Part shown: positions 1 through 6,219 of the stretch, piece by piece
Layout of the letters: each line of letters begins with the position of its first letter
How positions within the stretch are numbered: position 1 is the first letter of the stretch
From: an uncultured Phycisphaerae bacterium
GTDB lineage: Bacteria > Planctomycetota > Phycisphaerae > Sedimentisphaerales > Anaerohalosphaeraceae
Length of the DNA: 7,862 nt
NCBI GenBank assembly: GCA_937920485.1
Contig: CALETL010000152.1
Location: 1-7,862 of the forward strand
Direction: 5' to 3'
Translations under genes and position numbers: made by a program
Notes under the pieces: model-generated
Told to the model about the DNA's origin: nothing
Databases searched by the model: none
The model's input: the letters and a program-made list of their open reading frames with translations, nothing else

Positions 1-26
1 GTACTAAAGTTAGTTTCTAAGCGGAT

Positions 27-446
27 TTACACCTGTTTTTTATATGCTTGCTTTGGATCATAGCATTTTTCTGCGACAAATTTCAATGTATCGACAGAAC
101 CGTCTTTGACGGCCCGATAAAAACATGACTGGTAGCCCACATGACACTGTCCCTGATCGACGGAGACTTTCAAAATGATGCAGTCCTGATCGCAGTCAAC
201 AAGGATTTTTTGAACTTTCTGTACATGTCCCGACTCTTCACCTTTTTTCCATAATTTTTGCCGGGATCGGCTGTAAAAAACGGCCTTACCTGTCTCTAAA
301 GTCAAATCAAGGGCCTCCTTGTTCATATATGCAACCATCAACACCTGGCCCGTTTGTGCATCCTGTGAGATTGCAGTAATCAGACCATTTGCATCGAATT
401 TGGGCTTGAATACAAGACCTTCTTCAATTTCTATATTTGCACCCAC
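27..446 (-). CDS. hisI: Phosphoribosyl-AMP cyclohydrolase (HisI), stand-alone
   Basis: Catalyses hydrolytic ring opening of phosphoribosyl-AMP, the third step of histidine biosynthesis, in the cytoplasm. The 139-residue protein spans the whole PRA-CH family domain. A conserved LMVAYMN segment lies near residues 36-42 and [12 protein letters not shown] near 59-70. The metal sites are complete: D84-C85-D86-x-D88 supplies the Mg-binding aspartates, and C85, C101 and C108 have the 16- and 7-residue spacing of the known zinc ligands. There is no HisE (PRA-PH) domain fused at the C terminus, so that activity must be encoded elsewhere. The start is GTG at 446-444, with AGGAG on the minus strand six bases upstream. 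An ATG two bases upstream of the GTG is out of frame and runs into a stop after five codons. No other his gene is in view; the gene is divergent from the YbhN-like gene. Identification is very secure. Confidence 0.97.
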   Translation of the reverse strand: MGANIEIEEGLVFKPKFDANGLITAISQDAQTGQVLMVAYMNKEALDLTLETGKAVFYSRSRQKLWKKGEESGHVQKVQKILVDCDQDCIILKVSVDQGQCHVGYQSCFYRAVKDGSVDTLKFVAEKCYDPKQAYKKQV

Positions 447-452
447 ATCAAA

Positions 453-457
453 CTCCT
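453..457 (-). promoter_or_regulatory. Shine-Dalgarno of hisI (selects the GTG start)
   Basis: The minus strand reads AGGAG here, six bases before the GTG at 446. The out-of-frame ATG at 448-446 is only four bases away, so spacing favours the GTG, which is also the codon in the HisI frame. Confidence 0.7.
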
Positions 458-496
458 GATTATTGGGACTGTTTTGTAAAAAAATACCTCAACTAC

Positions 497-525
497 TTGA
501 ATTCGTTGCTTTTAAACGCTATTGT
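497..525 (+). promoter_or_regulatory. Predicted sigma70-type promoter of the YbhN-like gene
   Basis: A TTGAAT -35 box (497-502) and a TATTGT -10 box (520-525) are separated by exactly 17 bases, which predicts transcription starting near 532. That leaves a leader of about 27 bases before the Shine-Dalgarno-supported TTG start at 559. It lies in the divergent gap between hisI and the membrane protein gene. This is pattern recognition by eye; no transcript data are available. Confidence 0.55.
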
Positions 526-546
526 GTGCAAAAACAAGTGAATTTT

Positions 547-551
547 AAGGA
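547..551 (+). promoter_or_regulatory. Shine-Dalgarno deciding the TTG start of the YbhN-like gene
   Basis: AAGGA lies seven bases before an in-frame TTG at 559. The upstream alternatives, TTG 463 and GTG 538, lack a comparable site. TTG 463 would also lie upstream of the predicted promoter. Confidence 0.6.
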
Positions 552-558
552 ATCACCC

Positions 559-1584
559 TTGGCCACCGAGCAAACAAAGTCTGCGAAAAAACACCTGTCA
601 TTGATTCTTCGGATACTGATCGCAATATTTGCGTGCTGGTTTCTTTACAGCAAAATCGATCCGGATCAAGTTGCTCAAGCTTTCACTCAGTTGCGAATCT
701 CAACGCTATTACTTGCGATTCTGTGCTTTTGTATTGGTTTATGCCTGATTGGATTTCGCTGGTGGGTGTTTATGCGGGCTCAGAAAATTTATGTCCCGGT
801 TTTGCTGGCGATTAAATTAACATTCCTTGGCCAGTTTTTCACCAATTTTATGCCCAGTGCTGTCGGTGGTGACCTTGTGAGGGCTTGGTACATTTCTCAG
901 CATACCGACAAACGGCTTCAGGCAGCCATCGGTGTTGCGGCGGACCGGTTTATGGGGCTGGCCGGAACAATGATCCTTGCTTTTTCCAGCTATATGCTGT
1001 TTATGCGCGGAGAAGAAGGTTTTTTTCAAATCGATAAGAAAGAAAATCCTCTGAAAACATTCATTCAGGAACACCAGATCCCCGGATACTGGTTTCTGGT
1101 TGGTGGAATTGTTCTGCTTGGAATCATATTTTTACTCGCCAAACTATTTGACTTGAAAAAGTTCTTTAAGAAGCTCAGGGATATTATTATCCACTTGTTT
1201 CAGCAGACATCTCAGGTTTTTCTTATTTATGTTCATCATCCCTTGATATTACTTTTTGGCTTGGCCATTTCCATTTTCATGCAAATGCTGGTGATTTCTT
1301 CATTTTGGCTGATAGGCCGAGATCTGGACATTCAAGCTCAGATTCACTATTATTTTGTCTTTTTCCCAATGATGTGGATAATTGGTTCATTGCCGCTGAG
1401 CATTGCCGGGATCGGAATTTTGGAAGGAGGGCTTGTGCTCTTATTCGTTCAATTTACCGGGGCATCTGCCGAATCAGTGATGGCTATGGCGTTATGTCAG
1501 CGATTGGCGTGGATTTTGGGCTCCTTGCCGGGGCTGGTAGTGCATTTGACCGGCGCACACCGTGCCAAAGACTCCGAATGTTAG
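559..1584 (+). CDS. YbhN / LPG-synthase-TM (flippase-like) family integral membrane protein
   Basis: A polytopic inner-membrane protein of the lysylphosphatidylglycerol synthase transmembrane-region family (UPF0104/YbhN-like, PF03706). From the chosen TTG it is 341 residues, a usual family length. Hydrophobic segments lie around residues 14-31, 48-66, 78-98, 131-149, 177-195, 228-251, 263-280, 285-300 and 308-331. Family hallmarks are visible: FMPSAVGGDLVRAW near 97-110 and the glycine-rich SIAGIGILEGG near 281-291. There is no cytosolic aminoacyl-transferase domain, so it is not a full MprF. Members are implicated in lipid or isoprenoid-linked substrate handling, but the substrate here cannot be read from sequence. 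The frame stays open back to TTG 463, but that extension would precede the predicted promoter and adds residues unlike the family. The gene stands between two promoters and is probably its own transcription unit. Family call strong, function open. Confidence 0.87.
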   Translation: MATEQTKSAKKHLSLILRILIAIFACWFLYSKIDPDQVAQAFTQLRISTLLLAILCFCIGLCLIGFRWWVFMRAQKIYVPVLLAIKLTFLGQFFTNFMPSAVGGDLVRAWYISQHTDKRLQAAIGVAADRFMGLAGTMILAFSSYMLFMRGEEGFFQIDKKENPLKTFIQEHQIPGYWFLVGGIVLLGIIFLLAKLFDLKKFFKKLRDIIIHLFQQTSQVFLIYVHHPLILLFGLAISIFMQMLVISSFWLIGRDLDIQAQIHYYFVFFPMMWIIGSLPLSIAGIGILEGGLVLLFVQFTGASAESVMAMALCQRLAWILGSLPGLVVHLTGAHRAKDSEC

Positions 1585-1591
1585 TTTTTTG

Positions 1592-1620
1592 TTGACGTGG
1601 TCGGTTTTTTACCTCATAAT
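1592..1620 (+). promoter_or_regulatory. Near-consensus sigma70 promoter of the DUF502-hpf-pts block
   Basis: TTGACG (1592-1597) and CATAAT (1615-1620) are separated by exactly 17 bases. Each hexamer differs from the E. coli consensus at one position. Transcription would begin near 1627, leaving a leader of roughly 40 to 90 bases depending on which DUF502 start is used. It lies just after the stop codon of the YbhN-like gene and is the strongest promoter-like site in the window. The co-directional genes downstream to ptsI make it the likely operon promoter. Confidence 0.7.
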
Positions 1621-1667
1621 ACCCGACATAAGGCAGACTTAAATTGTTGAATTAAGATCACAAGAGT

Positions 1668-2414
1668 GTGATTTTTACTAATATTTTGGCTGAAGAGCCA
1701 GGGACTTTGTACGCAGCGATGCAAGCTTTTAAAAACTTTCGTTCGTATTTTTTCCGCGGGATGGCTGCGTTATTGCCGACAATCCTGACGATATGGATAT
1801 TTGTTCAGTGTTATATTTTTATTCAGGACAAGGTTAGCATTCATATCAATCGCGGCGTTATTCAGTTAATCCTTTTATTTTCTGACAGTTGGGAAGAACA
1901 ATTCCTCGTTGATTTCTGGGTTGACGGGCCGGGAAGGATCACAGGTTTTTTCGTTGCCATCATCGGGGTCTGTTTCATTGGGGCCTTTTTGGCCAGTGTG
2001 GTGGGCCGAACCCTCTGGCATTATGTGGAAAGAAATCTAATGCGGGTGCCGCTGGTACGAAAGGTTTATCCCTATATTAAGCAGGTGACGGATTTCTTCC
2101 TTGCCAAAAAAAACTTAGAGATCAGCAAGGTCGTTGCTTTTGAGTATCCAAGAAAGAACACCTGGTCCATCGGTTTGGTTACGGGAACAGGGCTTAGCAA
2201 AGTGACTCGTTCAGCAGCGACAGATTTTTTGACGGTATTTGTCCCAACGTCTCCAACGCCGTTTACCGGATATGTAATAATGGTGCCAAGAGCCGAGACA
2301 ATTGAAATGGAGATGTCGGTCGAAGAAGCGCTTCGTTATGTCATTAGCGGAGGCGTGATAACGCCTGCTGAGCATTTAGCGTTTGAGGCATCCCAGAAAA
2401 AACAGGAAGACTAA
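1668..2414 (+). CDS. DUF502 family membrane protein
   Basis: A DUF502 (PF04367) protein of 248 residues if the GTG at 1668 is used. It has two membrane segments, about residues 29-53 (FFRGMAALLPTILTIWIF) and 91-113 (ITGFFVAIIGVCFIGAFLAS). A conserved amphipathic stretch RVPLVRKVYPYIKQVTDFF (126-144) follows, then a soluble C-terminal domain. That domain carries the family signatures FVPTSPTPFTGYVIMVPRAE and MSVEEALRYVISGGVITP. The molecular function of the family is not established. The start is uncertain: family members usually begin only 10-15 residues before the first membrane segment, which fits the ATG at 1719 (231 residues) better. However, neither start has a clear ribosome binding site. 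The gene is first in the predicted operon, with hpf 33 bases downstream. Family assignment is secure. Confidence 0.9.
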   Translation: MIFTNILAEEPGTLYAAMQAFKNFRSYFFRGMAALLPTILTIWIFVQCYIFIQDKVSIHINRGVIQLILLFSDSWEEQFLVDFWVDGPGRITGFFVAIIGVCFIGAFLASVVGRTLWHYVERNLMRVPLVRKVYPYIKQVTDFFLAKKNLEISKVVAFEYPRKNTWSIGLVTGTGLSKVTRSAATDFLTVFVPTSPTPFTGYVIMVPRAETIEMEMSVEEALRYVISGGVITPAEHLAFEASQKKQED

Positions 2415-2447
2415 CTGAATCATAAATTTATTCAGGAGATATTAAAG

Positions 2448-2807
2448 ATGCTTGTAACGATTACCGGAAAGCATATTGAGATTACCGATGCCATTCGTTT
2501 ACATGTGAATGAAAAAGTGGAAAAACTGCCGCGTTATTATAACAGTGTCAGCCAGATTGAAGTTGTTCTGGAAGGTAATGAAGGCGGCAGGCAGTCTGTA
2601 GAGATAATTGTACATGCTGAACATAACGACTTGCTTATCGCAAAAGAAGCGGGCATGGATACGTATACATGTATTGATACGGCAGTTCATAAAATGGAGC
2701 GTCAGTTAAAAAAAGCTAAGGAAAAACAACGCGGACACAAAGCTCCATCCGTGTCGGAAATTCAAAGTGCACCGCAGTTTCCGGATGAAGAAGCAGACCA
2801 GTCTTGA
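2448..2807 (+). CDS. hpf: Ribosome hibernation promoting factor, short form (HPF/YfiA family)
   Basis: A cytoplasmic protein of the HPF/RaiA family, which binds in the decoding region of the 30S subunit and silences ribosomes in starvation or stationary phase. The 119 residues cover one S30AE domain. ITGKHIEITDAIRLHVNEKVEKLPRYY is the N-terminal beta-alpha unit, given here in part as ITGKHIEITDAIR and EKVEKLPRYY. The C-terminal helix reads DTYTCIDTAVHKMERQLKKAKEK in family style, from about residue 71 to 93. A charged tail of about 25 residues follows. It lacks the second domain that lets long HPF dimerise ribosomes unaided, so it is a short form. AGGAGA at 2434-2439, eight bases before the ATG, fixes the start. 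It is followed by ptsN, an association also seen in proteobacterial rpoN-hpf-ptsN clusters, though no rpoN lies here. Confidence 0.95.
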   Translation: MLVTITGKHIEITDAIRLHVNEKVEKLPRYYNSVSQIEVVLEGNEGGRQSVEIIVHAEHNDLLIAKEAGMDTYTCIDTAVHKMERQLKKAKEKQRGHKAPSVSEIQSAPQFPDEEADQS

Positions 2808-2816
2808 ATGTGTGTG

Positions 2817-2837
2817 GGGAATTTTCGGAAATTTCCC
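2817..2837 (+). other. Small hairpin between hpf and ptsN
   Basis: An inverted repeat pairs GGGAA with TTTCC-type bases through 2817-2837, around a three-base loop, with one internal T-T mismatch (nine positions, eight paired). No T-run follows, so it does not look like an intrinsic terminator. It could stabilise or separate message segments in the operon, or be chance in a 68-base gap. Confidence 0.3.
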
Positions 2838-2875
2838 GGTCAGATTAAAAGTGTATTTGGTACTAAGGAGTCATT

Positions 2876-3349
2876 ATGAAATTAGTCGACATCATCTGTT
2901 TTGATGCGATTGTCGCCCAATTAAACTCAAATAAGCGTGACGAGGTGATCGCAGAATTAGTGCAGTCTTTGGTTGGCCATAAAAAAATGGAAGGAGTTGA
3001 TGCGAAAAATATGGTCAGGGCGGTTGTCAAGCGGGAAAATGAAGCCAGCACCGGCATCGGAAAGGGTGTTGCCGTTCCGCATGTTAAACACAAGTCGATT
3101 ACAGAACCGGTAGCTGTAATTGGGTGTTCACAGGAAGGAATCGATTTTGCGTCACTGGATAAACAACCTGTTTATTCAGTTTTCCTGTTGCTAAGCCCCG
3201 CATCAAATCCAGACAAACATTTACAGGCCATGGAAACAATTTTCAAAAATCTTCAAAAAGATGATTTTCGCCGTTTCCTTCGTCAGGCCCAAACGGCCGA
3301 AGCGATTATTGAAGCTGTTAAAGATGCAGATGAGGACGATAACGGGTAA
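2876..3349 (+). CDS. ptsN: PtsN-like EIIA protein of the phosphotransferase system (fructose/nitrogen type)
   Basis: A single-domain EIIA of the PTS EIIA type-2 (fructose/mannitol/Ntr) family, 157 residues, cytoplasmic. It accepts phosphate from HPr on a histidine. The active-site motif GKGVAVPHVKHKSI places the phospho-histidine at H69, preceded by the typical RENEASTGIGKG. The C-terminal part, with VFLLLSPASNPDKHLQAME near 152-region family position (about residues 101-119), is also characteristic. No EIIB or EIIC domain is fused or adjacent, which favours a regulatory PtsN role over sugar import. AAGGAG at 2865-2870, five bases before the ATG, supports the start. It sits between hpf and ptsH, and all partners of its phosphorelay are encoded next to it. 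What it regulates cannot be read from this window. A dedicated fructose EIIA is the alternative. Confidence 0.92.
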   Translation: MKLVDIICFDAIVAQLNSNKRDEVIAELVQSLVGHKKMEGVDAKNMVRAVVKRENEASTGIGKGVAVPHVKHKSITEPVAVIGCSQEGIDFASLDKQPVYSVFLLLSPASNPDKHLQAMETIFKNLQKDDFRRFLRQAQTAEAIIEAVKDADEDDNG

Positions 3350-3378
3350 GAAATTTGTGTACTCAGCATGATTTGCTT

Positions 3379-3383
3379 AGGAG
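3379..3383 (+). promoter_or_regulatory. Shine-Dalgarno deciding the GTG start of ptsH
   Basis: AGGAG is seven bases before the GTG at 3391. An ATG at 3387 is only three bases away, out of frame, and reaches a stop after three codons, so the GTG is the real start. Confidence 0.7.
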
Positions 3384-3390
3384 TTGATGC

Positions 3391-3699
3391 GTGTCTAAAT
3401 CGACACACGAAATTGAAGTTGAAATTCGAAATCCGGAGGGGTTGCACATGCGCCCTGCGATGCAGTTTGTCGATTTGGCCAACTCTTTTGATTCGGATAT
3501 TTCAGTCAGCCATCAGGATGTCAGCGTGGATGCCAAGAGCATTATGCAAATGACGATGCTTGCGGCAACCTGCGGGACACGGTTAAAGATCACAGCAACC
3601 GGCGCGGATGCCGGTCAGGCGATCCAGGCACTGCAGGATTTGGTAGAGAATAAATTTAGTGATGATCCTGAAGCTGCCGTCAGTGAGAAGGAAGGATAA
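3391..3699 (+). CDS. ptsH: HPr phosphocarrier protein with both His and Ser46-type sites
   Basis: The small cytoplasmic phosphocarrier that takes phosphate from enzyme I and passes it to EIIA. The 102 residues include the active-site motif NPEGLHMRPAM with H19, and DAKSIMQMTMLAA with S50. The 31-residue distance from His to Ser equals that between H15 and S46 of classical HPr, so S50 matches the site used by HPr kinase/phosphorylase. The residue after the catalytic His is Met where Ala is commonest. A tail of about 13 mostly charged residues extends past the usual C terminus. The GTG start is set by a well-spaced Shine-Dalgarno. The gene lies 41 bases after ptsN and 9 before ptsI, so the three are surely co-transcribed. 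No hprK is in view, so kinase control is inferred only from the retained serine. Confidence 0.95.
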   Translation: MSKSTHEIEVEIRNPEGLHMRPAMQFVDLANSFDSDISVSHQDVSVDAKSIMQMTMLAATCGTRLKITATGADAGQAIQALQDLVENKFSDDPEAAVSEKEG

Positions 3700-3708
3700 T
3701 AACAGTTC

Positions 3709-5445
3709 ATGGAAATCAGGAAAGGAATTGCTGTTTCGCCGGGCATTGCCATTGCAAAGCCCATGCTGATTGATTCCAGGGATTATCGTATTCCTCGCCG
3801 GTCGATACTTCAATCAAATCGCGCAAGGGAAATTCAGCGATTACGCAAGGCATTCGCAACGGCGATTTCAGAGTTGGAGGAAATTGGCTCAGCGCAGGAC
3901 GTTAAGCAGAGTAAGATTCAGGATATCTTTGCGGTTCATATGCGGTTTTTGCGTGACCGCAGTTTCCGAAAACGAATCACCGATTTCATCTCGAATGAAC
4001 TGGTTACGGCTGAATACGCCGTTTCGACCATCCTTCGTGAAATTGCATCTCATTTTGCGGGTATTGATGATTCCTACATTAGTGAGCGTGCAGCCGATAT
4101 TTATGACATCGAAAAACGTCTTCTGATTCGTCTTCTGGGCAAGCGTCAGGAAGAAGTGGATCATTTACGGGAAGAAGTGGTGATACTGGCAAGTGATCTG
4201 ACCCCGACCCAAACAGCGGGTTTTAACAGGAGTTTTGTCAAGGGATTTGCGACGGAAAAGGGCGGTCGGACCAGTCATACAGCGATCGTGGCCAGGTCTC
4301 TGGGAATTCCGGCGGTTGTCGCATTGGGGGACTTATCATCAGAGGTCCCTCCGGATTGTGTCGTTATTGTTGATGGCAATCGCGGCGTGGTTGTCATCGA
4401 CCCGGATGAGGATACGTTAAAGCAATACGATCAATATGCCCTGCAGATGACACAATTCGTCAGCAAACTGGACGAGTTACGTGAACTGCCTGCTGATACC
4501 CGTGACGGAACCCATATTCAGTTAATGGGAAATATCGAATTTCCCGATGAAGCACAATTTGTTACCGAAAAAGGCGGAGAGGGAATTGGTTTATACCGTA
4601 CCGAGTTTCTGTATCTGTATGGCGGGCAGGAACCCACTGAAGAGGACCATTATGAAGCGTATGCCGAAGCAGTTCGTGCTGTCAGTGGAAAGCCGGTGGT
4701 CATTCGGACAATGGATATTGGAGCCGATAAACTGCCTCATGCCGGCTGGCACGCGAATGAATCCAATCCGGTGTTGGGATTGCGTTCAATTCGCTATTGC
4801 CTTCAGGCATTGCCGCTTTTTAAAACCCAACTCAGGGCCATACTGAGGGCTTCTGTCTTGGGTGATGTGAGGGTTATGTTTCCTCTTATCACAAATTTGC
4901 AGGAACTTCGGCAGGCAAAGATGATTTTGAGGGATGTGATGGAGGATCTCGATGAGTATGCGGTTCCTTATAATGCTGAAATGCCCATAGGAATCATGAT
5001 CGAGACTCCCAGTTCCGCGCTGACAGCGAGTCTTTTGGCGAATGAATCGTCATTTTTCAGCATTGGCACTAACGACCTGATTCAATATACGCTGGCGGTT
5101 GACCGTGCCAATGAGCATGTCTCAACGTTGTTTTCCGGGGCCGAACCGGCGATTTTGCGGTTATTGCGCAGCGTGATTCAGGATGCCCATAAGGCCGGTA
5201 TTGGCTTAAGTGTCTGCGGGGAATTGGCTTCTGATCCCGAATTTATTATGTTGTTATTAGGCATGGGTATCAGAATTCTTTCATTAGCACCGCCAATGAT
5301 CCCTGAAATAAAAAAGGTTATTCGTTCTGTTACCATTGAAGAGTGCAACCAGTTGTCGCGAAAGGTGGCGACAATGGACTCGCATCGACAGATTAAAAAC
5401 TATCTCAGAGATGCAACAATGCGAATATTACCTGAAACATTTTAG
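3709..5445 (+). CDS. ptsI: Phosphoenolpyruvate-protein phosphotransferase (PTS enzyme I)
   Basis: Autophosphorylates from phosphoenolpyruvate and donates phosphate to HPr, at the head of the PTS in the cytoplasm. The 578 residues match the usual length of enzyme I, and all catalytic elements are present. The phospho-histidine H190 is in GGRTSHTAIVARSLGIPAVV. The PEP-binding arginines are R297 (GLYRTEF) and R333 (VIRTMDIGADK). The metal ligands are E432 (IMIETP) and D456 (IGTNDLIQY), and the proton donor is C503 (GLSVCGELASDP). The N-terminal HPr-binding domain starts at residue 1 with KGIAVSPGIAIAKP. There is no GAF domain, so it is an ordinary EI rather than the nitrogen-type PtsP, even though it sits with a PtsN-like EIIA. 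GAAGGA at 3691-3696 lies 12 bases upstream of the ATG, a rather long spacing, and may rely on coupling to ptsH. Every expected key residue is intact, so an active enzyme is predicted. Confidence 0.97.
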   Translation: MEIRKGIAVSPGIAIAKPMLIDSRDYRIPRRSILQSNRAREIQRLRKAFATAISELEEIGSAQDVKQSKIQDIFAVHMRFLRDRSFRKRITDFISNELVTAEYAVSTILREIASHFAGIDDSYISERAADIYDIEKRLLIRLLGKRQEEVDHLREEVVILASDLTPTQTAGFNRSFVKGFATEKGGRTSHTAIVARSLGIPAVVALGDLSSEVPPDCVVIVDGNRGVVVIDPDEDTLKQYDQYALQMTQFVSKLDELRELPADTRDGTHIQLMGNIEFPDEAQFVTEKGGEGIGLYRTEFLYLYGGQEPTEEDHYEAYAEAVRAVSGKPVVIRTMDIGADKLPHAGWHANESNPVLGLRSIRYCLQALPLFKTQLRAILRASVLGDVRVMFPLITNLQELRQAKMILRDVMEDLDEYAVPYNAEMPIGIMIETPSSALTASLLANESSFFSIGTNDLIQYTLAVDRANEHVSTLFSGAEPAILRLLRSVIQDAHKAGIGLSVCGELASDPEFIMLLLGMGIRILSLAPPMIPEIKKVIRSVTIEECNQLSRKVATMDSHRQIKNYLRDATMRILPETF

Positions 5446-5476
5446 ATCGTTTTACTGGATATGTTTTGAATGAAGA

Positions 5477-5498
5477 CAGCCGGCTGTATGGCCGGTTG
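5477..5498 (+). terminator. Hairpin after ptsI, weak terminator or attenuator
   Basis: CAGCCGGC pairs with GCCGGTTG around a six-base loop, giving an eight-pair GC-rich stem with one G-T pair. It is followed two bases on by GA then TTTT at 5502-5505. The T-run is short and offset, so termination would be partial at best. It marks a plausible border between the PTS block and the DUF2344-rng block. Confidence 0.4.
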
Positions 5499-5532
5499 AG
5501 ATTTTCAATAAAATTACAAGTACCGTTAATAC

Positions 5533-6195
5533 ATGCTGGAAGAAACATATAAACTGATCGTTGATTTCTCTATCAAAGGGGATCTGGCGTATTTGTCCCA
5601 TCAGGAAACGCTGACGATGTTCCAGCGGGCGCTGATCAGAGCCGCTGTTCCACTGGTGTTTTCACGTGGATTTAACCCTCATCCCTGTCTGTCCATTCCG
5701 TTTCCGCGCAGCGTTGGAACACAGTCAATCAGGGATCGAATTTGTGTTTCGGTTCAATTCGCAGAAAAACCGGTCGTTGATAATTGGAAATCTGCGATAC
5801 AGCAGCAACTTCCTGCGAATTGCTCTATTCTGGAAGTTCAATATGATGACCGTAAGAGTACTTTTCAGCCGGAGAGCGTTTGTTATATCTTTCGAATCGA
5901 GCCGCTCTATGCAAATCAATTGCATGAGCATCTACGTTGCTGCAAGAAGCAGATTGACGAGAAAAATAGCATCGAGATCCGGCGATATTGGGCCAAGAAG
6001 AAAAGATACAAACAATTTGACATGGCCCCTTATTTGAAAGAGCTTACTTTTTCAGATGACCGGATTGAAACAGTGTGTCACATTTCACCGTCGGGGACGG
6101 TGCGTGTTGATGAAATCATGCAATGGTTAAATATTGACCCGGAACGATTACGGGAACCCGTATCTCGAACCGAAATAAGCTGGAGCCAGAATTAA
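5533..6195 (+). CDS. DUF2344 (TIGR03936-type) radical SAM-linked protein
   Basis: A 220-residue protein of the DUF2344/TIGR03936 family, found as a separate gene or as the C-terminal part of a radical SAM protein and often beside rng. Family marks are KGDLAYLSHQETLTMFQRAL near residues 15-34 (shown in part as LAYLSHQE), FSRGFNPHPCLSIPFPRSVG near 43-62, and a C-terminal SGTVRVDEIMQWL segment ending in SRTEISW. Its biochemical activity is unknown. The ATG at 5533 is the first start after an in-frame stop at 5527. It has no recognisable Shine-Dalgarno, so initiation may be weak. The stop codon directly abuts the first possible ATG of rng, pointing to translational coupling. The radical SAM partner that usually precedes this family is missing here, where ptsI lies instead. 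The family call is strong. Confidence 0.88.
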   Translation: MLEETYKLIVDFSIKGDLAYLSHQETLTMFQRALIRAAVPLVFSRGFNPHPCLSIPFPRSVGTQSIRDRICVSVQFAEKPVVDNWKSAIQQQLPANCSILEVQYDDRKSTFQPESVCYIFRIEPLYANQLHEHLRCCKKQIDEKNSIEIRRYWAKKKRYKQFDMAPYLKELTFSDDRIETVCHISPSGTVRVDEIMQWLNIDPERLREPVSRTEISWSQN

Positions 6196-6208
6196 ATGGG
6201 ACAAAAGC

Positions 6209-6213
6209 AGGGA
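6209..6213 (+). promoter_or_regulatory. Shine-Dalgarno deciding the rng start
   Basis: AGGGA is six bases before the ATG at 6220. The earlier in-frame ATG at 6196 directly follows the DUF2344 stop and adds eight residues (MGQKQGKN) not typical of RNase G. The start at 6220 gives the family-like MSREMLINVSEGEE beginning. Confidence 0.65.
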
Positions 6214-6219
6214 AAAAAT

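Noticed and set aside
447..530. A minus-strand promoter for hisI in the divergent gap
   Set aside because: Candidates such as TACAAA with TTCAAG match the consensus poorly, so no site is called.
817..1074. Minus-strand open frame of 85 codons inside the YbhN-like gene
   Set aside because: It is antisense to a well-supported membrane protein gene, has no family resemblance and no ribosome site, and is a shadow frame.
1305..1595. Plus-strand open frame of 96 codons overlapping the 3' end of the YbhN-like gene
   Set aside because: It overlaps the conserved C-terminal membrane segments in another frame and its translation has no recognisable features.
1574..1610. Possible intrinsic terminator after the YbhN-like gene (CCGA and TCGG followed by six T)
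   Set aside because: Only four base pairs with a loop of more than 20 bases. The T-run is better explained as the spacer of the promoter at 1592-1620.
3770..4126. Plus-strand open frame of 118 codons inside ptsI
   Set aside because: It lies wholly inside a complete enzyme I with all catalytic residues and looks like a frame shadow.
5666..6037. Plus-strand open frame of 123 codons inside the DUF2344 gene
   Set aside because: The DUF2344 frame shows family motifs throughout; this other frame shows none.
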